Assembly (NCBI GenBank): GCA_023419605.1
Contig: JAEZXR010000050.1
Location: forward strand, 1 to 64,000
DNA from: Bacillota bacterium
Lineage (GTDB): Bacteria > Bacillota > Clostridia > Acetivibrionales > JAEZXR01
Direction: 5' to 3'
Length of the DNA: 64,000 nt
Below, piece after piece: positions 1 through 10,906 of the stretch; the first letter of the stretch is position 1, and every line of letters starts with the position of its first letter. Made by a program: the position numbers and the translations under genes. The notes beneath the pieces were generated by a model that was not told the DNA's origin, made no database searches, and was given only the letters and a program-made list of their open reading frames with translations.

Positions 1-328
1 AAAGATGCTTTCGAGGGAAATGTCTCTAGGGGCCGAGCATGAAAGCCCTTTCCTCAGAGGTATTCCTTAAGGGTCAGGAGAAACTGTCTTCCATGATACT
101 TCATGCTAAGCTAGCACAAGAGGTTAATTTAGTTGGACTGCAGAAACCTATAAAAAGCAAGGCTTGTCCGGGGAACGGATATAATTCATGATTTTCACTT
201 CCCATCCTCATATTTTATCCTAAATCCCACAAGTGCACATTGCGGAATAACAGGCGGTTTTACCTCTCTGATAATACCTGAAAACGGTCAAAGGGCGACT
301 GCAAAAAATAGAAAATCAGTATGTAGAC

Positions 329-419
329 AACGAACTTTACATCTTAAGCAATCGGAGCCAAGAAACAGCCGGCAGTTGGAGCGTTTTTCACAGGGGTAAA
401 TTCAGTTTTAAAATTCGTT
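329..419. repeat. Dispersed hairpin element, copy 1
   Basis: This is one copy of an approximately 91-100 bp element. It opens with AACGAACTTTA and closes with a near-complementary TAAAATTCGTT. The interior shares AGCCGGCAGTT and an AATTCA-type block with the second copy at 37809-37908. The terminal inverted repeats and intergenic position suggest a small non-autonomous mobile or structured RNA element. There is no coding capacity. Similarity was seen by eye only. Confidence 0.6.
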
Positions 420-467
420 ATCCATACCAAACCATTTGTGTCCGATATAGGATCTGTTTTCGGGCTT

Positions 468-611
468 CTACGAAGTTGATTTTGTAGTAAACGGTAGTGA
501 GTGTAAAGAAATAAAGAGGATAAATATAAGCGTGCAAAGAAAATAGAGTAGAATCATTGCCCTAAGAGATCTGTACATAATCATACTGCGAAAGAAAGAC
601 GAAGAAATCAT
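468..611 (-). CDS. Possible 47-residue small membrane peptide
   Basis: A short leftward frame starts at ATG 611 and ends at TAG 468. It would give a 47-residue peptide with a strongly hydrophobic middle (ILLYFLCTLIFILF) flanked by Arg residues, as in a single-span membrane peptide. It lies about 58 bases downstream of a very good promoter at 676-704. No clear Shine-Dalgarno precedes the ATG, only a weak GAAGA about ten bases upstream, so translation is doubtful. No family is recognised; the frame could be chance within an untranslated RNA. Confidence 0.2.
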   Translation of the reverse strand: MISSSFFRSMIMYRSLRAMILLYFLCTLIFILFISLHSLPFTTKSTS

Positions 612-675
612 GATAGTATCTTCAAGAGAGTATCGTAGAAAACAAATATAAAATCTGCAAATATCTCATACTTCC

Positions 676-704
676 ATTATAGTAAATTTGTGGAAATAAG
701 TCAA
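676..704 (-). promoter_or_regulatory. Strong sigma-A promoter pointing left
   Basis: On the minus strand TTGACT (704-699) is followed after exactly 17 bases by TATAAT (681-676), 11 of 12 consensus matches. Transcription would begin near 669 and run toward position 1, where no standard gene is seen. Confidence 0.55.
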
Positions 705-1033
705 TGCCAAAAATAAAATAAGGTCAAAAATATATTTTTGTAAAAATGACCATAAGTCAGAAAAAATACACCATGACAATAGAGGGACATAATTCGTGAT
801 GACAAAGCCTCCTCATGTCAGTTTCCCCGGTAACGCTCAGGTGAAAGAAATGGGTACACCGGGTAGAGATAGATAAAAACTCCTTGTAATGAAATATCGG
901 TAGGGTAACGGCATAAATCAGCAGCACCGTCGCAAGAGGAGGAGAATCGTCGGTAAAAGTCACTTGTTCAGCCATAAAAAAGCCCCAGAGAGCCGATATA
1001 TCCTCCTGCTGCGATGGGTGTGCAAGTATTGCT

Positions 1034-2953
1034 TTAAAGAGAAGACTGGAGCTCTGCTTCTACCAGTCTCCAGCTTAAAGGAGGAAGGGTAAAGCACGTA
1101 ATTCCCGCTGCCACAGGTATTTCTTCCTTACTACAAATATCCGTACATTTTCCAGGGGCAAACCGTGCGAGGTCCAGGCGCACGAAAGTAGCTTCCTCCA
1201 AACTCATATTTACCGACACCGTAAAAAGTTTGTGAGCGTCATACCGGGCAAAGCTGTAGCAACTTTTATAAGCATAAATGGTTTCCAGCTCCCCGGATAC
1301 AAACTGGGTTGCACTTTTACGGAGCTTTATGGCCCATTTATACCAATCCAGTATTTCTGTATCCTCCTGCCCCCAGGGATAAGTGCAGCGGTTAAACGGG
1401 TCTCCGTATCCCTGCATACCCGCTTCATCTCCGTAATAGATGCAGGGCACCCCTGGAAGCGTCATTTGCAGCAATATCAGCAGTTTGAGGCGCTGCCTGC
1501 CAAGCTTCAAATGCTCACTATCCAGCAGGAATTCCGACTTTTCATCCCGGGACAGCACATCCCCTTTGGGTGCATCTCCCAGCAGGGTGAGTATCCGGGC
1601 CACATCATGGGAGGAAAGCAAATTCATCATGGAGTAGAATGCTTCCCTCGGATAGTTTTCGGCAAGACTCATGAGCTTCGCATCAAAACCCTCCGCGTCG
1701 GTCTCTTCGCAAGCGAATTCAATCAGTGCATTTCTCAGCGGGTAATTCATAACGGAGTCGAATTCCTCACCGAAAAGGTATTCTCTTTGCTTGTCATAAC
1801 TGACTTTGTTCGAAGCATCCTCCCAGACTTCCCCGATGAGAACCGTCTGCGGATTTACATTTTTGACCTCTATCCGCATTTGCTTTAAAAACTCATCCGG
1901 CAATTCATCGGCAACATCAATACGCCATCCGCGGGAGCCGAGGCGCAGCCACTTCTTAATGATGGCATTTTCAGAAGTCAGTATATAGTCAACGAAGGCA
2001 GGATCACTTTCATTGACGGCAGGGAGTGTTTTAATACCCCACCAGCATTCGTAGTCCTCGGGGTGGTCGTTAAATTTGTACCAGGGGTAATACATCGATT
2101 CCTTGGACTGGTACGCCCCCAAACTTTCGTATTTCCCATCTTTGTTAAAATACCGGCTATTGCTGCCGGTGTGGTTAAATACCCCGTCAAGGATGACTGA
2201 AATCCCGTACTGCTCTGCTGTGGAGCATAGTGTTTGGAACAGAGCATTGTCACCAAACATGGGATCAATGTTTTCATAATCCCCCGTATCATACTTATGG
2301 TTTGAATAGGCTTCAAATATGGGGTTCAGATACAGTACATCAATGCCAAGCTCCGCCAGGAAGGGAAGCTTCTCCATAATCCCCAGGAGATTGCCTCCGA
2401 AGAAGTCATTGGCCAAATACTGACCGCCAAATTGATCCGCTTTATAAAAGGGTGTTTCCTTCCATTCCCGCCGGATGATATCCTGCCGCCCACAAGAAAA
2501 GCTGTCCATGCGGCCTGGATAGAAACGATCCGGGAAAATCTGATACATTACACTGTTTTTAAACCAGTGAGGGGTTTCATATCCGGCTTTGTACAGAGTA
2601 ATCTGGTAAGGGGGAGGGGAGGAAGCATAAACGGCGCCTACACCACCCAAACCCTCGGCGTTATTCCCGTAATAGAAGGGTTCGGTATTCGTCTCTACGA
2701 GGAAGGAATACCATAGGAGCCCGGTTTCCTCCGGCGCGTGGAGGACGGCTTCATAGACACTGCCGTCCAAAAGCCGGTGGATGTAAGACATGTCTGCGGT
2801 AGCCTCCCGGTTTTTGAAGCGATAGTTCAACCGGACGGCCTTTGGAATTTCACCGGTACTTACAAAAAGCCTGAGCACGATGGTGCTCAGGCAAGGGACT
2901 GCGCCAAAAGGGCTGCGGTAAAAGGAACTCCTCGAATTGTGCTCTATTATCAT
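1034..2953 (-). CDS. GH13 alpha-amylase family (neopullulanase/cyclomaltodextrinase type)
   Basis: A 639-residue cytoplasmic enzyme (no signal peptide) that probably cleaves alpha-1,4 and perhaps alpha-1,6 bonds of maltodextrins. Residues 1-120 form a CBM34-like N-terminal beta domain, followed by a (beta/alpha)8 barrel. The four GH13 regions are visible: DGVFNH (256-261), GWRIDVAD with nucleophile Asp346, GEVWED with acid/base Glu375, and SSHD with Asp450. The N-domain plus the MYQIFPDRF signature points to the neopullulanase/maltogenic amylase group; exact specificity cannot be read. The start has GAGGAGG nine bases upstream. It is the last gene of the glgA-glgP-amylase operon, 65 bp after glgP, and would trim dextrins released by the phosphorylase. 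Confidence 0.9.
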   Translation of the reverse strand: MIIEHNSRSSFYRSPFGAVPCLSTIVLRLFVSTGEIPKAVRLNYRFKNREATADMSYIHRLLDGSVYEAVLHAPEETGLLWYSFLVETNTEPFYYGNNAEGLGGVGAVYASSPPPYQITLYKAGYETPHWFKNSVMYQIFPDRFYPGRMDSFSCGRQDIIRREWKETPFYKADQFGGQYLANDFFGGNLLGIMEKLPFLAELGIDVLYLNPIFEAYSNHKYDTGDYENIDPMFGDNALFQTLCSTAEQYGISVILDGVFNHTGSNSRYFNKDGKYESLGAYQSKESMYYPWYKFNDHPEDYECWWGIKTLPAVNESDPAFVDYILTSENAIIKKWLRLGSRGWRIDVADELPDEFLKQMRIEVKNVNPQTVLIGEVWEDASNKVSYDKQREYLFGEEFDSVMNYPLRNALIEFACEETDAEGFDAKLMSLAENYPREAFYSMMNLLSSHDVARILTLLGDAPKGDVLSRDEKSEFLLDSEHLKLGRQRLKLLILLQMTLPGVPCIYYGDEAGMQGYGDPFNRCTYPWGQEDTEILDWYKWAIKLRKSATQFVSGELETIYAYKSCYSFARYDAHKLFTVSVNMSLEEATFVRLDLARFAPGKCTDICSKEEIPVAAGITCFTLPPLSWRLVEAELQSSL

Positions 2954-3018
2954 ACAGATTAGCCTCCTCTATATCGCGAAAATCCAATTCATTCCTTATA
3001 AAATCATTTTCGCAATTT

Positions 3019-5439
3019 CTACAGGTGCCACACCTTTTCGTTATACTCCAGAATGGTGCGGTCACTGGAAAAATAGCCGGCGGCGGCAGTGTTAAGAACC
3101 GCCTTTTTCCACCATAGGTCTGCATTTGTGTATTCCCGGGCCACCTTCTGCTGAATGTCCACATAGGCCTCAAAGTCCCTTAGAACCATGTAAGGGTCGG
3201 CAAGACCGTAATCGCCAAAGAGCAGCGACTGGTAAACATCCGTGAACTGGCCTCCCAGAGACCCGTCGATCAAATGGTCGAGAACCTTATGCAGCATATA
3301 GTTATTGGAATAAATCTGCTGTACATCGTTCCGGTCCAGTACATAGCGATCGGCCACTTCATTGGCTCTGAGCCCGAAGATGAAAATGTTTTCTTCGCCT
3401 GCCTGCTCCAGCATTTCAACGTTTGCGCCATCCAATGTACCGATGGTTAGAGCACCATTGAGCATGAATTTCATATTGCCCGTACCGGAAGCTTCCTTTC
3501 CGGCGGTGGAAATCTGCTCGGACAAATCGGCGGCAACGGTGATGAGCTGTGCCAGGGTTACGCTGTAGTTCTCCAGGAAAACCACTTTGATCTTATTATT
3601 GATTCGGACATCGTTATTCACAAGCTGCGCGATGCTGTTGATCAGCTTGATGATCTGTTTGGCGCGCGCATAGCCCGGTGCTGCTTTGGCTGCGAATATG
3701 AAGGTTCTGGGCACGAAGTCCATTTCCGGATTTTGCAGCAGCAGGTCGTAAAGGTATAGAATGTGCAGGGCATTGAGGTGCTGGCGTTTATACTCATGCA
3801 GCCTCTTTGCCTGAACGTCGAAGATAGAGTTTACATCCACTTCGATTCCATGGTGCTGTTTTATATAGTGGGCCAGCTTCTCCTTGTTCCTGCGCTTGAT
3901 GGCAGCAAACTGCCGTCGGAATTCCTGGTCATCCGCATACGGTTTTAAGCGGGACAATTGAGAAGCATCCTTCAGCCATTCCGGTCCGATTTTTTCGGAG
4001 ATCAGTGTTGAAAGCGCAGGGTTCGCATTGTGAATCCAGCGGCGAAAGGTGATTCCATTGGTAAAAGAATGGAATTTATCCGGGTTCATGCTGTAATAAT
4101 CTCGAAAGATATCATTGGTCAGAATTCGGGTATGGAGCGAGGAAACCCCGTTTACCGCAAAACAGCTGGCAAGGCATAGATTTGCCATATTGATCTGGTT
4201 ATTGGATATAATGGCCATGTAATCATGCTTCTGGCGGTCCGACGGGAAAATGCGCGCCAGCTTTTCCATGAGCCGGAAATTGATCTCCCTCACGATCATA
4301 TAAATCCGGGGAAGCAATGGCTCGAAAAGATGGATCGGCCACTTTTCCAGCGCTTCACTCATGACAGTGTGGTTGGTGTAGGCAAAAGTGTGTGTCACGA
4401 TGTTCCAGGCTTCATCCCAGCCCAGCCCTTTTTCATCCATCAAAATCCGCATCATCTCGGGGATGGCAAGGGTCGGGTGCGTGTCATTGATATGGATGAC
4501 CACCTTTTCCGGCAGCTTTGACCAGTCGGTTCCATTATTCTTTTCATATTCCTTCAATATCCATTGGATGGTAGCGGAGGCCAGGAAATACTGCTGCTTC
4601 AGCCGCAAAAGCTTTCCTTGGGAATGGTTGTCTTCCGGATAAAGTACTTTGGAGATAACTTCAACCAGCTCTTTTTGCTGTACGGCACCTGTATAGTCAC
4701 CCTGGTTGAACCGCTTCATATCCAGTCTCTTCGGTGAAACAGCTTCCCAGAGGCGCAGGTAATTCATCTGCTTGGCCCCAAATCCGTTCACGGGAAAATC
4801 ATAGGGCATGGCAGTAACGGAAGTATAGTCGTGGTAGCGCACCGACAGCTTTCCGTTATTCCAGAAGGTTTCAACTTTTCCTTCAAACTTTACTTCCAGT
4901 TGCTCCTCGGGGCGCTTGACCTCCCATACGTTTCCATGCTCCAGCCACCAGTCGGGAGCTTCCACCTGGAAGCCATCGATAATCTGCTGCTGGAAGAGCC
5001 CGTATTCATAGCGTATGCTGCAGCCCACCGCAGGAAGCTCCAGGGTGGTAAGGGAATCCAGGAAACAGGCAGCCAGACGTCCCAGCCCTCCATTGCCCAG
5101 CCCTGCGTCGTGTTCACAATCGAGGATTTTATCAAAATCAACCCCTAAATCAGCCATTACATGCCTGTATTCTTCTAATTCCATCATATTCAGCATGTTA
5201 TTGGAGAGGGATCGTCCCATTAGGAATTCAAAGGACATATAATAGAGCTTTTTAGGATTCTTTCCTTTCTGCCGGGCATTGGAAGCAGCCATATCCGCCA
5301 GCATTTTATCACGCACCGTAAGTGCACAGGCTTTATAAATCAGTTGGGAATCAGCGTTCTCAAGGTTCTTACCAAATTCTGTGGTTAGTTTATTGAGTAT
5401 GGCCTGTTTTATTTCAAGTTCTCTTGAAGTTAATTGCAT
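3019..5439 (-). CDS. glgP: Glycogen/starch phosphorylase
   Basis: GT35 phosphorylase that releases glucose-1-phosphate from the non-reducing ends of glycogen using phosphate and PLP. It has about 806 residues, the usual length. Family signatures include MSFEFLMGRSLSNN near the N-terminus, GLGNGGLGRLAACF, and the PLP site EASGTGNMKF with the Schiff-base Lys near residue 657. An upstream in-frame ATG at 5457 would add six residues, but AAAGGA sits at the right distance from the ATG at 5439, so that start is preferred. It lies between glgA (about 140 bp upstream) and the GH13 amylase, an arrangement that puts synthesis and degradation in one operon. Confidence 0.95.
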   Translation of the reverse strand: MQLTSRELEIKQAILNKLTTEFGKNLENADSQLIYKACALTVRDKMLADMAASNARQKGKNPKKLYYMSFEFLMGRSLSNNMLNMMELEEYRHVMADLGVDFDKILDCEHDAGLGNGGLGRLAACFLDSLTTLELPAVGCSIRYEYGLFQQQIIDGFQVEAPDWWLEHGNVWEVKRPEEQLEVKFEGKVETFWNNGKLSVRYHDYTSVTAMPYDFPVNGFGAKQMNYLRLWEAVSPKRLDMKRFNQGDYTGAVQQKELVEVISKVLYPEDNHSQGKLLRLKQQYFLASATIQWILKEYEKNNGTDWSKLPEKVVIHINDTHPTLAIPEMMRILMDEKGLGWDEAWNIVTHTFAYTNHTVMSEALEKWPIHLFEPLLPRIYMIVREINFRLMEKLARIFPSDRQKHDYMAIISNNQINMANLCLASCFAVNGVSSLHTRILTNDIFRDYYSMNPDKFHSFTNGITFRRWIHNANPALSTLISEKIGPEWLKDASQLSRLKPYADDQEFRRQFAAIKRRNKEKLAHYIKQHHGIEVDVNSIFDVQAKRLHEYKRQHLNALHILYLYDLLLQNPEMDFVPRTFIFAAKAAPGYARAKQIIKLINSIAQLVNNDVRINNKIKVVFLENYSVTLAQLITVAADLSEQISTAGKEASGTGNMKFMLNGALTIGTLDGANVEMLEQAGEENIFIFGLRANEVADRYVLDRNDVQQIYSNNYMLHKVLDHLIDGSLGGQFTDVYQSLLFGDYGLADPYMVLRDFEAYVDIQQKVAREYTNADLWWKKAVLNTAAAGYFSSDRTILEYNEKVWHL

Positions 5440-5582
5440 ATCACTCAATCCTTTCATTAGTTACCGGACGACGTCGTTTGAAATAAATATACGGAATCTT
5501 ATGTGCGAAGTATGAATTTGGCTGCACAGGACGCGCTGTCAATCAAGGAAGCGCGTTTCAGGCCTGGTGCCGTCCATGTTAT

Positions 5583-7022
5583 TTATTTCAAGAGACTATC
5601 ATACAAATCTGCATATTTCAAGGCCGCAGCGCCCCAGGAAAAGTCCTGTGCCATTGCATGCCGTACGATGTTCTGCCATTCCGGCGCATTTGAGTAAACG
5701 GCCTTTGCAGAAAGGATGGCGTCCAGCATTTCATGTGCATTGTAGTTTGAAAATGAAAAACCGGTCCCTTCTTTAGTATATTTATTATACGGAATTACTG
5801 TGTCTTTCAGCCCCCCGGTCTCCCGCACGATGGGAATGGTGCCGTACCGTAAACTGATGAGCTGGCTCAAGCCGCAGGGCTCAAAAAGTGAAGGCATGAG
5901 AAACGCATCAGAGGCAGCATAGATTTTGTGCGCAAGCTCATTGGAAAAGAATAGGTTCGCCGATACCCTGTCAGGATATTTATCGGCATAATACCGGAAA
6001 AGCTCTTCATATTGTTTTTCGCCGGTACCCAGTACCGCCAGTTGAGCACCGGAGGAACAGATATTTTCCATCATACAGGCAATAAGGTCAAAGCCTTTCT
6101 GGTCCGTCAGACGGGACACGATCCCCAAGAGGAATGCGTCTTCATTGGTTACAAGTCCAAGCTGCTTTTGCAGTTCAAGCTTATTGAACCTTTTCCGGCT
6201 GGCAAAGTCCCTGCGGTTGTATTTAGCGAAAATCAAAGGATCTTTTGAGGGGTTGTATTCCGTATAGGAAATACCGTTTACGATCCCTGTGAGTTGGCTG
6301 CTTCGAGCACGGAGAAGTCCATCCAGCTTTTCTCCGAAAAACTCCGTCTTTATCTCTTCTGCGTAGGTCCTGCTTACGGTAGTAATGAAATCCGCATACA
6401 CCAGCCCGCCTTTCAGAAGATTTGCAGCTCCCAGGAATTCCAGCTTGTCACTTGTAAAATATTCATTACCAAGCCCTGTAGCGTCCTTGGTTTCATTTAG
6501 GCCCCAGATGCCCTGGAATTTGAGATTGTGAATAGTTATGATGGTTTTGATTCCATGGAAAAAAGGGTTATCTAAAAACTGGGCACGGAGGAATATGGGA
6601 ATGAGTGCCGTTTGCCAGTCATTGCAGTGAATGATATCGGGTTTGAATCCAATATCGGGTAAGATGGACAGTACGGCTTTACTGAAAAATGCAAATTTCT
6701 CAATATCTTCGTGGATATAGCCGTAGAGCTGTTGACCGCCAAAGTAAAAATCATTTTCTATAAAGTATACATGAACACCGTCCTGTTCCAGTTCAAAAAT
6801 TCCGCAGTACTGTGTTCTCCAGCCCAGCGAGAGGTAAATATGCTTGATAAACCTCATTTTTTCGGTATAGCGCTGGGGAATGGAGCGGTATTTGGGCATT
6901 ACGATCCGTACATCGATTTTTTCCTTATCAAAAGCGGCGGGCAATGTACCCGCAACGTCTGCCAATCCGCCTGTTTTGGCAAAAGGGACTACTTCCGAGG
7001 CGACAAAGAGCACTTTCATCAT
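5583..7022 (-). CDS. glgA: Glycogen synthase (ADP-glucose)
   Basis: GT5 glycosyltransferase of 479 residues that transfers glucose from ADP-glucose to the growing alpha-1,4 glucan. The N-terminal Rossmann domain carries KTGGLADV (Lys16), the ADP-glucose binding loop. The C-terminal domain shows the EX7E-type stretch EPCGLSQL and the second GGL loop in RETGGL. AAAGGAG lies upstream of the ATG pair at 7022. It is the first gene of the minus-strand glycogen operon, divergent from glgB about 700 bp away; a TATAAT-like -10 is seen at 7063-7058 on the minus strand with a poor -35. Confidence 0.95.
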   Translation of the reverse strand: MMKVLFVASEVVPFAKTGGLADVAGTLPAAFDKEKIDVRIVMPKYRSIPQRYTEKMRFIKHIYLSLGWRTQYCGIFELEQDGVHVYFIENDFYFGGQQLYGYIHEDIEKFAFFSKAVLSILPDIGFKPDIIHCNDWQTALIPIFLRAQFLDNPFFHGIKTIITIHNLKFQGIWGLNETKDATGLGNEYFTSDKLEFLGAANLLKGGLVYADFITTVSRTYAEEIKTEFFGEKLDGLLRARSSQLTGIVNGISYTEYNPSKDPLIFAKYNRRDFASRKRFNKLELQKQLGLVTNEDAFLLGIVSRLTDQKGFDLIACMMENICSSGAQLAVLGTGEKQYEELFRYYADKYPDRVSANLFFSNELAHKIYAASDAFLMPSLFEPCGLSQLISLRYGTIPIVRETGGLKDTVIPYNKYTKEGTGFSFSNYNAHEMLDAILSAKAVYSNAPEWQNIVRHAMAQDFSWGAAALKYADLYDSLLK

Positions 7023-7162
7023 AGCGATTATACTCCTTTTTTGACTTTATTACACTCATTATACCTATACCAACGTAAGTTGGGAAGTACCGGGATTCAT
7101 TTTTCTCCTCCGACCCGCATAATACTGAAACAGGATAGTGTCAGGTGACAATGCCGGTGCTA

Positions 7163-7261
7163 AGGGTCGACTGAAATATTACTTCCGATACTTTTTCAGG
7201 GTACGGGGCTCTGCTTAGTGACCTAAAAAAGTTTTAGCGGAAGTTATATTTTAGCGACCCC
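7163..7261. repeat. Inverted-repeat element (about 100 bp)
   Basis: The arm beginning AGGGTCGACTGAAATATTAC and ending CTTCCG is matched, inverted and with few mismatches, by the arm at about 7236-7261 that ends TTTTAGCGACCCCT. The arms are about 25 bp and enclose about 50 bp. This looks like a MITE or a large hairpin; no second copy was noticed in this window. Confidence 0.5.
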
Positions 7262-7358
7262 TAATCTATCAATACCACGTGGATGGAAATGATAAACAAA
7301 TATTGGTAAATAGTATGAATGTTGGATTTTACAAGTAAAATAGTAGAGGAAAGGCACC

Positions 7359-7497
7359 TACTCCCCCTGTCACTTCGTGGCATCCCCCTCAAGGAGGGAG
7401 ACTCTTAAAACTATTTTAAGTGAAGGTAGTGCTCCAAGGGCTTGAAGAGGAAGGCCTCCCTCTGGAGGGAGGTGGCAGCAGAGCTGACGGAGGGAGT
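7359..7497. repeat. GC-rich palindromic intergenic repeat
   Basis: Two CTCCC...GGGAG hairpin units face each other. The left begins CTCCCCCTGTCACTTCGTGG and the right is its near-inverse ending AGCTGACGGAGGGAG. This resembles intergenic palindromic repeats that are widespread in Clostridia. It sits in the glgA/glgB gap and may be a mobile repeat. Confidence 0.55.
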
Positions 7498-7681
7498 GCT
7501 ATGTTGGTATTGCAATCACCATAGCTTTTAACCTCTGAGGGTAAACCTTTCAATGCTATGAACCATTTCAGTGATGCGGACAATACATAGTTCAGGTAGG
7601 CTTTGATGGCAGTAGGGGTTGTTCCTTTATCTAAACCCATAGGAAAAATGCACCAAATTACCCGCTGCGCCTATGAATATC

Positions 7682-7711
7682 TTGTACATGTTTACAAGTA
7701 TATGCTAGAAT
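7682..7711 (+). promoter_or_regulatory. glgB promoter
   Basis: TTGTAC (7682-7687) and TAGAAT (7706-7711) are separated by 18 bases. The predicted transcript start near 7718 lies beyond the ATG at 7716, which supports translation from ATG 7749. Confidence 0.5.
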
Positions 7712-7748
7712 ATTTATGTGGGTTGAAAATACTTTGGAGGATTTAGAG

Positions 7749-9665
<1,917 letters not shown>

Positions 9666-9679
9666 AAGGGGGAAATTTT

Positions 9680-10879
9680 ATGTATAGAGATGATTGCGTA
9701 GCAATGATTCTCGCAGGTGGACAAGGAAGCCGTCTGGGTGTGCTTACCGAAGACATTGCGAAGCCGGCAGTACCCTTTGGCGGGAAATACCGCATTATTG
9801 ATTTTACCTTAAGTAATTGCACACATTCGGGAATATCCACTGTGGGGGTTCTTACACAGTACCAGCCTCTCGAACTGAACACGTATATTGGAAACGGCGG
9901 GCCGTGGGATCTGGATAGAAACCGGGGCGGTGTGTATGTTTTGCCTCCCTATGTAAAGATGAAAGCCGGAGAATGGTACAAAGGAACAGCCAATGCCATT
10001 TACCAGAACATCCCCTTTATTGAGAAATTCGATCCGACGTATGTGCTGGTCCTTTCCGGTGACCATATTTATAAGATGGATTATGTAAAAATGATAAAGC
10101 ATCACAAACAGACGGGGGCTGCTGCGACCATTGCAGTGATGTCCATCCCCTGGGAGGAAGCGCACCGTTTTGGAATCATGAATACGGATGAGGACGGAAG
10201 AATTGTCGAGTTCCAGGAGAAGCCGGCAAACCCCATCAGTAATCAGGCGTCCATGGGAATCTATGTATTCAACTGGAAAGCATTAAAGGAATATCTGATC
10301 ATGGACGAGCAGAACCCTAAATCCTCCAATGACTTTGGCAAAAATATCATTCCGCAGATGCTTGCGGCGGGCGAAAAATTGTATGCCTATGAATTTGAAG
10401 GGTACTGGAAGGATGTGGGTACCGTTCAAAGCCTCTGGGAAGCAAACATGGATTTAATCGCTTCTCCGCCTTTGTTTAACCTTCATGACAGTAACTGGAG
10501 AATCTATTCCAGGAATCCTGTCAAACCCCCGCATTATGCTGCGCCCAATGCGCAAATACGCAGCAGCTGTGTTACTGAAGGCTGCAATATCTATGGAACT
10601 GTAGAGCATTCCGTTATTTTTGAGGGTGTTACCATTGAGGAAGATGCCGTTATAAGAGACTGCGTCATTTTACCTAATGCCAGAGTGGGTAAGGGGGCTG
10701 TCATCGAAAAGGCCATTATCGGGTCCGGTGCCGTTATTGGAAACGGGGCGCAGATCGGGTTGAGAGATTCCGGGGATAATGTGCACAGGTCGGATATTTG
10801 CTCCGATGGAATTGTGCTCATTAAAGGAGGCATAACCATCGAAGATGGAGCTGAGATTTTCAAGAATTCCATGGTGTGA
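9680..10879 (+). CDS. glgC: Glucose-1-phosphate adenylyltransferase, catalytic subunit
   Basis: 399 residues; makes ADP-glucose from ATP and glucose-1-phosphate, the committed step of glycogen synthesis. The N-terminal nucleotidyltransferase fold begins with ILAGGQGSRLGVLT, followed by KPAVPFGGKYRIIDF, the substrate-binding block FQEKPA, and a C-terminal left-handed beta-helix of hexapeptide repeats (GVTIEEDAVIRDCVI onward). GAAGGGGG precedes the ATG. It lies 14 bp after glgB and 27 bp before glgD; Clostridia/Bacilli GlgC usually works as a hetero-oligomer with GlgD. Confidence 0.95.
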   Translation: MYRDDCVAMILAGGQGSRLGVLTEDIAKPAVPFGGKYRIIDFTLSNCTHSGISTVGVLTQYQPLELNTYIGNGGPWDLDRNRGGVYVLPPYVKMKAGEWYKGTANAIYQNIPFIEKFDPTYVLVLSGDHIYKMDYVKMIKHHKQTGAAATIAVMSIPWEEAHRFGIMNTDEDGRIVEFQEKPANPISNQASMGIYVFNWKALKEYLIMDEQNPKSSNDFGKNIIPQMLAAGEKLYAYEFEGYWKDVGTVQSLWEANMDLIASPPLFNLHDSNWRIYSRNPVKPPHYAAPNAQIRSSCVTEGCNIYGTVEHSVIFEGVTIEEDAVIRDCVILPNARVGKGAVIEKAIIGSGAVIGNGAQIGLRDSGDNVHRSDICSDGIVLIKGGITIEDGAEIFKNSMV

Positions 10880-10906
10880 AGTATTCAGTAAAGGAGGTCT
10901 GGATGT

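Larger units (their letters stand above)
1..1033. other. Gene-poor left end
   Basis: No convincing protein gene was found before the stop codon of the amylase gene. The first 180 bases look structured (several short self-complementary stretches) but match no RNA family I can name. The stretch holds one copy of a dispersed inverted-repeat element (329-419), a strong leftward promoter (676-704) and a 47-codon leftward frame (468-611), listed separately. A 72-codon minus-strand frame at 757-975 has no ribosome site near its start and I do not call it. Confidence 0.5.
7023..7748. other. Divergent glgA/glgB control region
   Basis: About 700 bp separate the two divergent glycogen operons. The stretch holds the leftward glgA promoter area, an inverted-repeat element at 7163-7261, a second GC-rich palindromic repeat at 7359-7497 and the glgB promoter at 7682-7711. 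A 74-codon minus frame (7416-7640) runs through the repeat and is not called. Confidence 0.6.

Noticed and set aside
1..180. Left edge considered as a riboswitch, tmRNA, RNase P or other known structured RNA
   Set aside because: Self-complementary pieces are present but none of the conserved cores I checked by eye is met; likely cut by the window edge.
757..975. 72-codon minus-strand frame downstream of the amylase gene
   Set aside because: No ribosome site near its ATG, which follows a T-rich run; no recognisable domain, composition not convincing.
1232..1888. 218-codon plus-strand frame inside the amylase gene
   Set aside because: Antisense shadow of a clear GH13 gene with all catalytic motifs on the minus strand.
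7416..7640. 74-codon minus frame in the glgA/glgB gap
   Set aside because: Runs through a palindromic repeat and ends in low-complexity Pro/Ser; no ribosome site.
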